Assembly (NCBI GenBank): GCA_910584935.1
Contig: CAJUDU010000056.1
Location: 1 to 16,701, forward strand
Direction of reading: 5' to 3'
Length of the DNA: 16,701 nt
From: an uncultured Butyricicoccus sp.
GTDB lineage: Bacteria > Bacillota > Clostridia > Oscillospirales > Butyricicoccaceae
Shown here: positions 1-7,511 of the stretch, piece by piece
Layout: each line of letters begins with the position of its first letter
Numbering within the stretch: position 1 is the first letter of the stretch
Notes under the pieces: model-generated
What the model was told of the DNA's origin: nothing
Database searches by the model: none
What the model saw: the letters and a program-made list of their open reading frames with translations, nothing else
Position numbers and translations under genes: made by a program

Positions 1-30
1 ATTGTCTGGCGTAAGCTCATTCGTGTTCAT
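1..30 (-). pseudogene. Inverted 5' fragment of the major capsid gene (start codon plus 10 codons)
   Basis: Read on the minus strand, positions 30 to 1 start with ATG and give MNTNELTPDN, running off the window edge. A start with an ELTPDN-type stretch is what I would expect at the N-terminus of this capsid family, and it is exactly the part the plus-strand capsid gene at 60 lacks. No ribosome binding site precedes the ATG on the minus strand, as if a breakpoint fell between the Shine-Dalgarno site and the start codon. I infer that bases 1 to about 47 are the capsid gene start in inverted orientation. This may be a real inversion or a fold-back chimera at a contig end. The family comparison is from memory. 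Confidence 0.45.
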
Positions 31-47
31 CGTTAATTTCGGGATAG

Positions 48-986
48 ACTCTTAGTTCCGTGATTGGCTCTAAAGCCAAAACCACAAATCATGTTGAATT
101 TGTAACCGGGCAGGAGTATACCGCAGGCGGTGACGGCGCACAGCCTGCCATCAGTGAAACAGCTTCCCTGACCGCCCCGGACGCTACCGTAACTACCCGT
201 GAGCAGAAAACCAATGTCACCCAGATTTTTCAGGAAGCTGTTGGTATTTCTTATGCCAAACAAAGTAATATGGGTACATTGTCCGGGCTGAATGTGGTAA
301 ATCAGCAGGAAAACCCAATGAATGAACTGGATTTTCAGGTTGCGGCAAAACTGCAAAAGGTAAACCGTGATATTGAATATACCTTCATCAATGGTGTATA
401 CAACAAGGCAACTTCTGACGCAACCGTTAACAAAACCCGTGGGCTGGTATCCGCGATTACCAGCAATACCATGGCAATGGCGAAAAAACCTTTAGGGTTA
501 TGGGATATTGCGGAAATGGTGAAAACCATTTATGGCGCGAATGCCCCGACCGAAGGACTGTGTTTGTGGTGTGACGCTGTAACGCTGTTCCAGATTAACG
601 CTGATGCGGTGCAGAATGGGCTGACCATTGTGCCTGCCGCACGCGAAATCAATGGTATTGCGCTGTCCAGTGTGGTAACGCCAATTGGCGTGGTGTATCT
701 GCATTTGGGTGAATGCCTGCCTGCGGGTACCGCGCTGCTGCTGAATCTGGATGTCATTGCCCCAGTTTATCAGCCTGTGCCGGGCAAGGGCAACTTTTTC
801 CTTGAACCGCTTGCTAAAACTGGCGCAGGGGAGAAATACCAGCTATTCGGACAGTTAGGGCTTGACCATGGTCCTGAATGGTATCACGGCAAGTTTACAG
901 GAATTTCCACGAACTTTGAAAAACCAACTTACAGCCGCAGTGTATTTGTGGCAAATGCCAGCGAGATTGGCGGCACAAAGGCGTAA
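48..986 (+). CDS. Major capsid protein, SU10/DUF5309-like, 5'-truncated
   Basis: This is the shell-forming HK97-fold capsid subunit, assigned by similarity to the SU10-type (DUF5309) capsid family. About 308 residues are visible from GTG 60. The reading frame is already meaningful at 48 (TLSSVIGSKAKTT), resembling the family's TP-L-S-x-IG-x-KA segment near residue 25-35. In-frame stops at 12-14 and 45-47 block extension upstream, and no Shine-Dalgarno sequence precedes GTG 60, so GTG 60 is probably not the native start. Conserved-looking parts include KTTNHVEFVTGQEY, the QEAVGISYAKQ segment and a C-terminal LGLDHGPEWYHGKFTG block. It is the first gene of the visible late operon and is followed closely by the connector gene. 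The missing N-terminus seems to lie inverted at 1-30. Confidence 0.8.
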   Translation, partial: TLSSVIGSKAKTTNHVEFVTGQEYTAGGDGAQPAISETASLTAPDATVTTREQKTNVTQIFQEAVGISYAKQSNMGTLSGLNVVNQQENPMNELDFQVAAKLQKVNRDIEYTFINGVYNKATSDATVNKTRGLVSAITSNTMAMAKKPLGLWDIAEMVKTIYGANAPTEGLCLWCDAVTLFQINADAVQNGLTIVPAAREINGIALSSVVTPIGVVYLHLGECLPAGTALLLNLDVIAPVYQPVPGKGNFFLEPLAKTGAGEKYQLFGQLGLDHGPEWYHGKFTGISTNFEKPTYSRSVFVANASEIGGTKA

Positions 987-1012
987 GATGAAAGTAACAG
1001 AAGGTGGACAGG

Positions 1013-1324
1013 TTGACGGATAATGAAAAACTGGTGATAGTACAGCACATGACCGGGGAAACAGATGCGGATATTCTGTCCGCTTATCTTTCCCTGGCAA
1101 AAGGTATCGTGCTTTCCAAAGCGTACCCATATGGGGATGCTGATGAAGTTCCGCCTAAATATGATATGGTTCATGTGGAAATCACTGTTTATCTGCTCAA
1201 TAAACGTGGCACGGAAGGGGAAGTCAGCCATAGTGAAAATGGCGTATCCCGTACTTATGAAGATGGGGATATCCCGCCTACTTTGCTGCGGCGCATAACA
1301 CCCATGGCGGGGGTAGTATCATGA
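1013..1324 (+). CDS. Head-tail connector protein (gp6-like adaptor)
   Basis: About 103 residues. It resembles phage head-tail connector adaptors of the HK97 gp6/SPP1 gp15 type: a small, largely helical protein (TDNEKLVIVQHMTGETDADILSAYL, then a helix with AKGIVLSKAYPYG) ending in a conserved-looking GVSRTYEDGDIPPTLLRRI stretch. Such proteins sit as a ring under the portal. Position directly after the capsid gene fits this. The frame is open from GTG 1004, but TTG 1013 has the better ribosome binding site (AAGGTGG at 1001-1007, 5-base spacing), so I prefer it. The stop overlaps the next gene's ATG by ATGA (1321-1324), indicating translational coupling. Confidence 0.8.
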   Translation: MTDNEKLVIVQHMTGETDADILSAYLSLAKGIVLSKAYPYGDADEVPPKYDMVHVEITVYLLNKRGTEGEVSHSENGVSRTYEDGDIPPTLLRRITPMAGVVS

Positions 1325-1695
1325 AACTGCTGAAACGCAATCTTTGCCCGATTTATTATTGCTTATATCAGGGCAAACAGCCATTGACGGATAACAACGG
1401 ATATGAAACAGGTGAAATGCAGGTTGATTATGCTCCACCTGAACAGCTTTTATGCAGTGTGTCCCCAGCAACAGGTTATGCGCAAGTTGGGATGTTTGGC
1501 AATCTGGAAACTTATGATAAGGTGATTATCACGGATGATATCCATTGCCCAATTGATGAGAATACAGTTTTGTTTCTGGATAAGGAACCTGCATTCAGCC
1601 CGGATGGCAACCCATTGCCCGATTACCGGGTGAAACGGGTGGCAAAATCATTGAACCATATTTCTTATGCTGTAAGCCGGGTGAAGGTATCATGA
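1321..1695 (+). CDS. Putative head closure / minor capsid protein
   Basis: A 124-residue protein with no motif that I recognise at residue level. Its place, between the connector adaptor and a gp10-like protein, is that of head closure proteins (SPP1 gp16-like), which seal the portal-connector channel. The sequence looks beta-rich: CPIYYCLYQGKQPL, then a QLLCSVSPATGYAQVGMFGNLETYDKVI segment, and a C-terminal DYRVKRVAKSLNHISYAVSRV typical of proteins that carry a short SH3-like barrel. ATG 1321 overlaps the previous stop (ATGA), and its own TGA overlaps the next ATG at 1692. Assignment is by position and general character, not by a diagnostic motif. Confidence 0.6.
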   Translation: MKLLKRNLCPIYYCLYQGKQPLTDNNGYETGEMQVDYAPPEQLLCSVSPATGYAQVGMFGNLETYDKVIITDDIHCPIDENTVLFLDKEPAFSPDGNPLPDYRVKRVAKSLNHISYAVSRVKVS

Positions 1696-2222
1696 GTAAA
1701 CGTGTTGTAAAGATTTCATTGTCTGAAAAAGGCATGGAGGATGCAATCAAAGAATTACAGCAGTATAAAAAATGGCTGCTGGATTGTACTGAAAAATTCC
1801 TGAAAGCCCTTGGAGATGAAGGGATGATGATTGCATCCGCAAAGTTTCAAAGTGCGGTATATGATGGCACAAATGATGTATCTGTTTCAGTGGAAAGCCG
1901 GGATGAGAATAAGATTGCTATTGTTGCGGTTGGCAGTGCGGTGCTGTTCATTGAGTTTGGTACAGGCGTGCGGTATCCGGATAACCATCCGGAAGCCGGG
2001 AAAAATGGTTTCGCCCATGGCGAATATGGCTACAAACTTGGCAGGCTGCAAAAAGGCTGGCGGTATCGGGGCAATCCTGGTACAAATGGCACGGTAATTA
2101 CCGAGGGCAGACACGCTGGGGAAGTTCTTACCTATGGCAACCCGGCAAATATGAGTTTGTATCTGACTGCCCGTGAATTACAAGAGAAATTTGAGGAAAT
2201 TGCGCGGAGGTGTTATGTGTGA
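1692..2222 (+). CDS. HK97 gp10-like tail completion / minor capsid protein
   Basis: A 176-residue protein of the HK97 gp10-like group, which acts at the head-tail joining interface. An N-terminal helical part (about residues 10-55, charged, with DAIKELQQYKKWL) is followed by a beta-rich core containing FIEFGTGVRYPDNHP (about residues 85-100), a hallmark of gp10-like proteins (the F-[IL]-E-F-G-T-G segment). The C-terminus carries a helix (ANMSLYLTARELQEKFEEIARRCYV). The start ATG overlaps the preceding stop by ATGA, and the GGAGG serving the next gene lies inside the last codons (2206-2210). Confidence 0.85.
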   Translation: MSKRVVKISLSEKGMEDAIKELQQYKKWLLDCTEKFLKALGDEGMMIASAKFQSAVYDGTNDVSVSVESRDENKIAIVAVGSAVLFIEFGTGVRYPDNHPEAGKNGFAHGEYGYKLGRLQKGWRYRGNPGTNGTVITEGRHAGEVLTYGNPANMSLYLTARELQEKFEEIARRCYV

Positions 2223-2620
2223 TTGACCCTGAAAATGAGGTGTACACCCGGATTGCCACAATGTTAAGGGATAAATTCCCTGGAATCAACATTGCCAGTG
2301 AATATGTTGCATCACCCTCTGCATTCCCGCACGTAAGCATTACACAAAGTGACAGTTATCCTGTATCCGGGCGGCAGGATAGCAGTTTGCAGGAAAATTT
2401 AATTGCAGCAATGTTTGAAATCAATGTCTATTCAACCAAGGCAAACAGCAGGAAAACAGAATGCAAAAATATCATGACAGCCATTAACGATTTGCTGTAC
2501 AGCATGAATTTCAGACGGCTGTCCATGGTACCTGTACCGAACATGGAAGATGCTGCGATTTATCGTATCACAGCCCGATACAGGGTTGTTACAGATGGAA
2601 AATATTTTTATAGGAGGTAA
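2219..2620 (+). CDS. Tail terminator / tail completion protein
   Basis: About 133 residues, beginning VIDPENEVYTRIATMLRDKFPGINIASEYV. Short proteins with an N-terminal helix, an FPHVSITQ-type strand, an EINVYST strand and a C-terminal RITARYRVVTDG strand in this position are tail terminators or completion proteins (SPP1 gp17/lambda gpU-type role), which cap the tail tube and join it to the head. An upstream GTG at 2210 is also in frame, but GGAGG at 2206-2210 is spaced 8 bases from GTG 2219, so 2219 is the likely start. GTG 2219 overlaps the previous TGA (GTGA). Function rests on synteny plus general sequence character. Confidence 0.7.
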   Translation: MIDPENEVYTRIATMLRDKFPGINIASEYVASPSAFPHVSITQSDSYPVSGRQDSSLQENLIAAMFEINVYSTKANSRKTECKNIMTAINDLLYSMNFRRLSMVPVPNMEDAAIYRITARYRVVTDGKYFYRR

Positions 2621-2626
2621 CAGAAT

Positions 2627-3067
2627 ATGCCTACAAGTACATTCAAAAGTTTCCTGATGCACAAGAAACCAGAGAATAATTGGGAAAAACTGCTGGACAT
2701 TACGGAATATCCGGATTTGGGCGGCGAACCGGAAATGTTGGAAACAACTACTTTAGCCGATAAAATGAAAACGTATATTCCTGGTATTCAGGATGTTGAA
2801 GGGCTGACCTTTACTGCTAACTATGACCAGACCGAATATCTTGCGCTGAAAGCGCTGGAAGGAAAAGACGAGGGTTATGCGGTATGGTTTGGCGGCACAG
2901 AAACTGCCGGTGTTGTCACACCAACAGGCACAGAAGGGAAATTCACGTTTAACGGTGCATTGTCTGTATATGTAAAGGGCGGCGGTGTTAACGAGGTGCG
3001 TACCATGAGTATCACCATTGCACCATCTACAGTTATCAGTGAAGATTCAACAGCGAAAGAGGTGTAA
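2627..3067 (+). CDS. Major tail tube protein
   Basis: A 146-residue protein matching the tail tube subunits of siphoviruses of Bacillota. It begins MPTSTFKSFLMHK and has the recurring pattern of this family: LLDITEYPDLGGEPEMLETTTLADKMKTYIPG (a loop in which a designated 'element type' is tested), followed by EGLTFTANYDQTEYLALKAL and a C-terminal GALSVYVKGGGVNEVRTMSITIAPST strand set. These subunits stack as hexamer rings to form the tube through which DNA passes. A strong ribosome binding site (AGGAGG, 2612-2617) with 9-base spacing fits the high expression that a tube protein needs. It is followed by the tail assembly chaperone pair, the standard order. Confidence 0.88.
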   Translation: MPTSTFKSFLMHKKPENNWEKLLDITEYPDLGGEPEMLETTTLADKMKTYIPGIQDVEGLTFTANYDQTEYLALKALEGKDEGYAVWFGGTETAGVVTPTGTEGKFTFNGALSVYVKGGGVNEVRTMSITIAPSTVISEDSTAKEV

Positions 3068-3070
3068 ACC

Positions 3071-3397
3071 ATGGCGAAACAAATCCATTTTACTTATGAT
3101 GATAAGGAATACACCTTGGAATTTACCCGGCGGACGGTTAAACAGATGGAGGATGAAGGGTTTATTGTGCGGGATATTGACGCACGACCTATGACTTTAT
3201 TGCCTGCACTTTTTGCGGGGGCATTCAAGGCACATCATCGGTTTGTCCGGCAGGAAGTCATTGACCAGATTTATGATGCTATGCCGGATAAGGAAGCGCT
3301 TATCGGCAAACTGGCGGATATGTATAACGAACCATTAATCTCCTTGATGGATGAACCGGACGAGGGAAAAAACGTGGATTGGATGGCGAACTGGTAA
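3071..3397 (+). CDS. Tail assembly chaperone, unshifted product (gpG-like)
   Basis: A 108-residue protein starting MAKQIHFTYDDKEYTLEFTRRTVKQMEDEGF. It has the small alpha/beta N-terminal look of siphovirus tail assembly chaperones, which coat the tape measure protein during tail assembly and are absent from the virion. The ribosome binding site is GAGGTG at 3059-3064. Near the end, codons GAG GGA AAA AAC create two overlapping slippery heptamers, so a fraction of ribosomes should shift by -1 and make the longer fused product ending at 3813. Ribosomes that do not shift stop at TAA 3395-3397, which lies in the loop of the predicted stimulatory hairpin. Confidence 0.85.
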   Translation: MAKQIHFTYDDKEYTLEFTRRTVKQMEDEGFIVRDIDARPMTLLPALFAGAFKAHHRFVRQEVIDQIYDAMPDKEALIGKLADMYNEPLISLMDEPDEGKNVDWMANW

Positions 3398-3813
3398 ACA
3401 GTTCACCATCCACCTTGAAAGCCTCCCTGCTTTATGGGGATAAATTTGAGGAACTTTGCAGGTATTATATGAGCATGGGGATGTCCTTCCATGATTATTG
3501 GGATGGGGATAATACTATGGTGAAATATTACCGCAAGGCAGATGGGCTGAAACTGGAACGGGAAAATATGCTGCGCTGGCTGCAAGGGCGTTATGTGTAT
3601 GAAGCCATTTTAGATGCTTCACCCGCGCTCAATGCGTTCAGTAAACAACATAAACCTTATCCATATCGGGATGAACCGATACCGTTAACCGAACGAGAAC
3701 GGGAACAGTTTGCAGAAAATGCAGACCGAAAGAAAATGGAAGACGATAGGGAAACGATGCGTTCCCTGATGGGAATTATAAATCGGAAATTCCAAAAGAA
3801 AGGGGGAGAGTGA
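3071..3813 (+). CDS. Tail assembly chaperone, -1 frameshift fusion (gpGT-like)
   Basis: The -1 frame is open from the slippery site (codons 3367 AAA, 3370 AAA, 3373 CGT) to TGA 3811-3813. Slippage there gives a fusion of about 247 residues: the first ~101 residues of the short chaperone plus ~146 residues of the downstream frame (KKRGLDGELVNSS...). The downstream part carries a helical YKAFK-free but charged C-terminus with EPIPLTEREREQFAENADRKK. In lambda-like tails the fused protein bridges the tape measure and the tail tube subunits. The downstream frame has no ribosome binding site of its own (only a TTG at 3379 in the hairpin region), so frameshifting is the only credible route to its expression. 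Confidence 0.85.
3364..3412 (+). promoter_or_regulatory. Programmed -1 ribosomal frameshift signal
   Basis: Two canonical X-XXY-YYZ heptamers overlap in the correct zero frame: G-GGA-AAA at 3364-3370 and A-AAA-AAC at 3367-3373. Six to seven bases downstream a hairpin starts: arm GGATGGCGAACT (3381-3392), loop GGTAAAC (3393-3399), arm AGTTCACCATCC (3400-3411). It has 11 of 12 pairs with one C-A mismatch, and an extra T3380-A3412 pair at the base. The zero-frame stop TAA lies in the loop. The geometry is what known -1 frameshift sites use. Confidence 0.88.
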
Positions 3814-3815
3814 TA

Positions 3816-6800
3816 ATGGCAATTGAAATGGAAGGTTTAGAATTTCAAATCCAAGCCAATACCGCAGAAGCCAGCAAAGGGATTGATGCTTTAGCCGCAA
3901 GTTTTGCGCGACTGAAATCGGCATTGAATACCAAAACCTTAACCGGAATTGCAGAAAAACTGGATACCATCAGTAAAGCTGTGAATGAATCCGGCATTGG
4001 TAAACTGGAAGGACTTTGCAATGCGCTGGGCAAACTCGGTGCTGTTACCATCTCCCCGACTATCCCGAAACGGATTTCAGAAATCAGTGCTGCTGTGAAC
4101 AGCCTGACTGATGATGGAATTGGACGGCTGGAACGGTTATCCACAGCATTGCAGGGGATGCAGAATACATCTATTCCGGCTATCCCCCGCGCTGCCAGCC
4201 CCCGAAGCACAAGCAGCCTAAGAACCAGAAGCACAAGGCAAGCACCCAGACAGGAAAATACTTCTGCGCAAATTGTGGCACAAACTACCGCTGAAACTGA
4301 ACAACTGGTAAGAACCGGCAATATGCTGCGGGAAGCTGCAAATGCAGGACTTGCCCCCTTCATGCGAGGGCTGGAGGGTGTTGGATTTGCGGCAAAAACT
4401 GCGGCAGGTGCAGGCATCCAGCTTGGACAGGTAGTCGGTTCCCATTTAACAGGTAAGGTGAAACAAGCAACTTCTGGATTTACACAACTGTTTAACAGTA
4501 TCAAACGTATTGCCATGTACCGGCTTATCCGTTCTATGTTTTCCGCATTGACTAATGGTATGCGGGAAGGTATCAACAATCTGTATCAGTACAGCAATAT
4601 GTTTGGCGGTACATTTGCAGGCAGTCTTGACCGCTGCGCGACCAGTTTCCAATACCTGAAAAACAGTATGGCTGCGGCAGCATCCCCGATTATCAATGCC
4701 CTTGCGCCTGCATTGGATTTTATCATTGATAAGATTGTTATGGTACTCAATTTACTCAATCAGCTTTTTGCAAGGCTGACGGGTAAGTCAACATACACTG
4801 CCGCAAAGAAAGCTGCTGCATCTTATGCAGATTCAGCAGGCAAAGCAGGCGGCGCTGCCAAAAAAGCCGCAAAGGAAATCAAAGACGCGACCCTTGGCAT
4901 GGATGAACTCAATGTTATCAGCCCGAATGATAATTCTGGCGGTGGCGGCGGAGGGGGCGGCGGTGCAGGCGGCGCTGACTTCGGCTCCATGTTTGAAGAA
5001 CTGCCAATTGACAGTGCTATTAGTGAGTTTGCGGACAAGCTGAAACAGGCATTTGAAGCAGGTAATTGGCAGGAACTCGGCACGCTGATTGGCGGTAAAT
5101 TCAATGAAATTGTGGATAGTGTGGATTGGAGCGGCATCGGCACAAAAATCGGTTATGCGGTCAATGGTGCAGTCCAAACCGCATATTATGCCCTGAAAAC
5201 TGCGGACTTCCAAAATCTCGGCAGGCATATTGCTGAACTGATAAATCATGCACTGGAACAAATTGAAGGTGAATTTATCGGCAGGCTGCTTGTCCGGAAA
5301 ATCACAGCAGGACTGGATACCCTGATTGGCTTGCTGGATGGGTTAAATTGGACGCTTGTGGGCAAAACTGTTGGTGATGCCTTGCGGGGCGCAATTGATG
5401 AAGCCTATGAGTGGATAAAAGTGATTGATTTCTCCCGTTTCGGTACATATTTCGCCGAAGGGATAAATTCCGCGCTGACTTCTGTTATCAATGCAGAGGA
5501 TTTAGGCAGGACAATCAGCCTTGGGTTTACCGGGCTGCTGGATGTTCTGATAAGTTTTATCACCAATTTGAATTGGGGATTAGTCGGTGAAACCATCGGG
5601 GATTTGATTAAAGGTGCAGTTGGTCAGACTGCTAACTGGATAATGAATATGGATTGGAGCGGTCTGGCGCACAGTTTATTTACCGGACTTATCAATCTCA
5701 TCAAAGGGCTTGACTATGGCGGAATTGCAGCAAGTTTTTATCAGATGTGGGGCGCTGCAATGGCAGCACAACTTAGCTTCATCGGAACAATTGTTAAAGA
5801 TATTATTGTAGGGATTAAAAATTATTTCCTGAAATTCATCAGAGATGAAAATGGCGATGGTAAATTTGGTGGTATTGAAATCATCAATGGTTTGTTGGCA
5901 GGCATCCTGGAAGGGATTCTGGGTATTGGCAAATGGATTAAAGACCATGTTGTTGTACCATTTATCAAAGGATTCAAGGCGGCATTTGGTATCCATAGTC
6001 CATCTACAGTGATGAAAGAAATCGGCAGATATGTAGCGGAAGGTTTCTTACAAGGGCTGTTGGATGGTTGGAAAACTGTTTTGGATTTTATTTCCGGCGT
6101 GCTTGATGGCATAAAAACTTTAATTGTGAATGCCTGGAATGGCATCACATCCATAACCAAAACCATTTGGAATGGTATCCAAACTGTACTTTCCGGCATT
6201 TGGAACGGCATTAAAACTGTGGCTGGCACAGTATTTAGTGCGATAAAAGATGTGATAGGAAAAGCATGGGAAGCTGTAAAAACAGTATCATCCACAGTAT
6301 GGAACGGGATTAAAGGTATAGTTTCTACAATCTGGAACGGACTGAAAACCACAGCAAGCACAATTTTTAATGGTATCAAGGACACAATCAGCAAGGTTTG
6401 GGAAGGTGTAAAAACTGTCACCACAACAATTTGGAATGGCTTGAAAACTACCCTGTCTACACTTTGGAATGGACTAAAAACCACAGTTTCTACTGTATTT
6501 AATGCTGTGAAAGATACCATCAGCAAGGTTTGGGAGAATGTGAAAACAGTATCCTCTACAGTGTGGAATGGGATTAAAACGACAGTTTCAGGCATTTGGA
6601 ATGGTTTGAAAACTACAGCTTCTACTGTTTTTAATGGCATCCAGTCTGCAATTTCTACAGTGTGGAATACGGTTACTTCTGTGACTTCCTCTATCTGGAA
6701 TGGCATTACTTCTACCCTTAATTCCCTTTGGAATGGGTTACATAATACCGCTTCTACAGTGTTTAATGCCGTGAAAGATGGCATTTCTACAGCATGGACA

Positions 6801-7511
6801 ACAGTAATGACATTCACTTCTGAAACTTGGAATAACATTACTTCTACACTTAGCAATAGCTGGGAGAATATTAAATCTACTGCGGTAAGAAGTTTTGAGA
6901 ACATCAAAACTTCCATCACCAATGTTTGGGATAATCTAAAAAACAGTGCATTAACCTGGGGGCGGGATATTTGCGGCAATATCGCGGATGGTATCGGACG
7001 TGGTATTGATAGAGTAACTTCTGCTGTGAAATCTGTAGCAAATACTGTAAAAGGTTATTTGGGATTCTCGGAACCTGATTTAGGACCGCTTAGCAATTTC
7101 CATACATATATGCCGGATATGCTGCATTTGATGGCAAGCGGCATTCGGGATAATGCTTATTTGGCTGAAAAAGCGGTGCATGATTTAGCGGATAATGTAT
7201 CCCAAACCTTGAACCATGCCGCAGATGGGATGGAGTTTCCAGTTTATAACCGTCCTGCGGTGCGGTATGCGGATAATGGAAAATATAATCCGGGAAGCCA
7301 AACCGAAGATGATATCACCATGACTGTACGGAATGCCAATAGTGAAGTGGTTGCGGCTTTGTATACTGTTGCAAATCAATTGGTCAGCACCATTGAAACG
7401 TTAGCAGACCGTCCGATTGAAGTGGATTTGGATGGCGAAAAGGTATCCAGTCGTATGGAAAAATATCAGCGTGAACGTGGGAAAAGCATTATGGCAGGAG
7501 GTGTACTGTAA
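3816..7511 (+). CDS. Tail tape measure protein
   Basis: A 1231-residue protein that sets tail length, occupies the tail lumen and is ejected on infection. Parts in order: N-terminal helical region (ANTAEASKGIDALAASF); low-complexity Ser/Arg region near residues 125-150; hydrophobic helices around 285-315 (SPIINALAPALDF...); a nine-glycine run at 375-383; three 44-residue W-x-x-x-G modules near 437-629 (5124-5255, 5346-5477, 5571-5702); an EF-hand-like loop at 677-688; a conserved-type FGIHSPS segment near 723; 25 gapless 11-residue repeats at 773-1047; and a globular C-terminal part. The ribosome binding site AGGGGGAG (3801-3808) favours ATG 3816 over the in-frame GTG 3810. It overlaps the next gene by TAATG. 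Confidence 0.93.
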   Translation: MAIEMEGLEFQIQANTAEASKGIDALAASFARLKSALNTKTLTGIAEKLDTISKAVNESGIGKLEGLCNALGKLGAVTISPTIPKRISEISAAVNSLTDDGIGRLERLSTALQGMQNTSIPAIPRAASPRSTSSLRTRSTRQAPRQENTSAQIVAQTTAETEQLVRTGNMLREAANAGLAPFMRGLEGVGFAAKTAAGAGIQLGQVVGSHLTGKVKQATSGFTQLFNSIKRIAMYRLIRSMFSALTNGMREGINNLYQYSNMFGGTFAGSLDRCATSFQYLKNSMAAAASPIINALAPALDFIIDKIVMVLNLLNQLFARLTGKSTYTAAKKAAASYADSAGKAGGAAKKAAKEIKDATLGMDELNVISPNDNSGGGGGGGGGAGGADFGSMFEELPIDSAISEFADKLKQAFEAGNWQELGTLIGGKFNEIVDSVDWSGIGTKIGYAVNGAVQTAYYALKTADFQNLGRHIAELINHALEQIEGEFIGRLLVRKITAGLDTLIGLLDGLNWTLVGKTVGDALRGAIDEAYEWIKVIDFSRFGTYFAEGINSALTSVINAEDLGRTISLGFTGLLDVLISFITNLNWGLVGETIGDLIKGAVGQTANWIMNMDWSGLAHSLFTGLINLIKGLDYGGIAASFYQMWGAAMAAQLSFIGTIVKDIIVGIKNYFLKFIRDENGDGKFGGIEIINGLLAGILEGILGIGKWIKDHVVVPFIKGFKAAFGIHSPSTVMKEIGRYVAEGFLQGLLDGWKTVLDFISGVLDGIKTLIVNAWNGITSITKTIWNGIQTVLSGIWNGIKTVAGTVFSAIKDVIGKAWEAVKTVSSTVWNGIKGIVSTIWNGLKTTASTIFNGIKDTISKVWEGVKTVTTTIWNGLKTTLSTLWNGLKTTVSTVFNAVKDTISKVWENVKTVSSTVWNGIKTTVSGIWNGLKTTASTVFNGIQSAISTVWNTVTSVTSSIWNGITSTLNSLWNGLHNTASTVFNAVKDGISTAWTTVMTFTSETWNNITSTLSNSWENIKSTAVRSFENIKTSITNVWDNLKNSALTWGRDICGNIADGIGRGIDRVTSAVKSVANTVKGYLGFSEPDLGPLSNFHTYMPDMLHLMASGIRDNAYLAEKAVHDLADNVSQTLNHAADGMEFPVYNRPAVRYADNGKYNPGSQTEDDITMTVRNANSEVVAALYTVANQLVSTIETLADRPIEVDLDGEKVSSRMEKYQRERGKSIMAGGVL
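6132..6956 (+). repeat. Tape measure hendecad repeats with 132-bp superperiod
   Basis: 25 consecutive 11-residue (33-bp) units without an insertion or deletion, each opening with a hydrophobic residue followed by W or F, mostly in the form [IV]-W-N-G-[IL]-K-T. After the first unit, the aromatic positions follow W-W-F-W six times, so the true period is 44 residues (132 bp). Units of this kind form long helical rods in tape measure proteins. The DNA copies are diverged, so the repeat is old or kept by selection at protein level. Confidence 0.85.

Noticed and set aside
988..1023. Tiny ORF ATG...TAA of 11 codons between capsid and connector genes
   Set aside because: No ribosome binding site in front of ATG 988 and no known family. 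It overlaps the connector's own Shine-Dalgarno region.
3379..3813. Independent gene starting at TTG 3379
   Set aside because: No ribosome binding site, and the start is at the foot of the hairpin. It is explained by the -1 frameshift.
3845..4579. Minus-strand open frame of 244 codons
   Set aside because: It lies fully antisense to the well-supported tape measure gene, with no ribosome binding site or recognisable family.
5822..6979. Minus-strand open frame of 385 codons across the tape measure repeats
   Set aside because: It mirrors the 33-base repeat of the tape measure gene, which keeps the opposite frame free of stops. It has no ribosome binding site and an unnatural repetitive composition.
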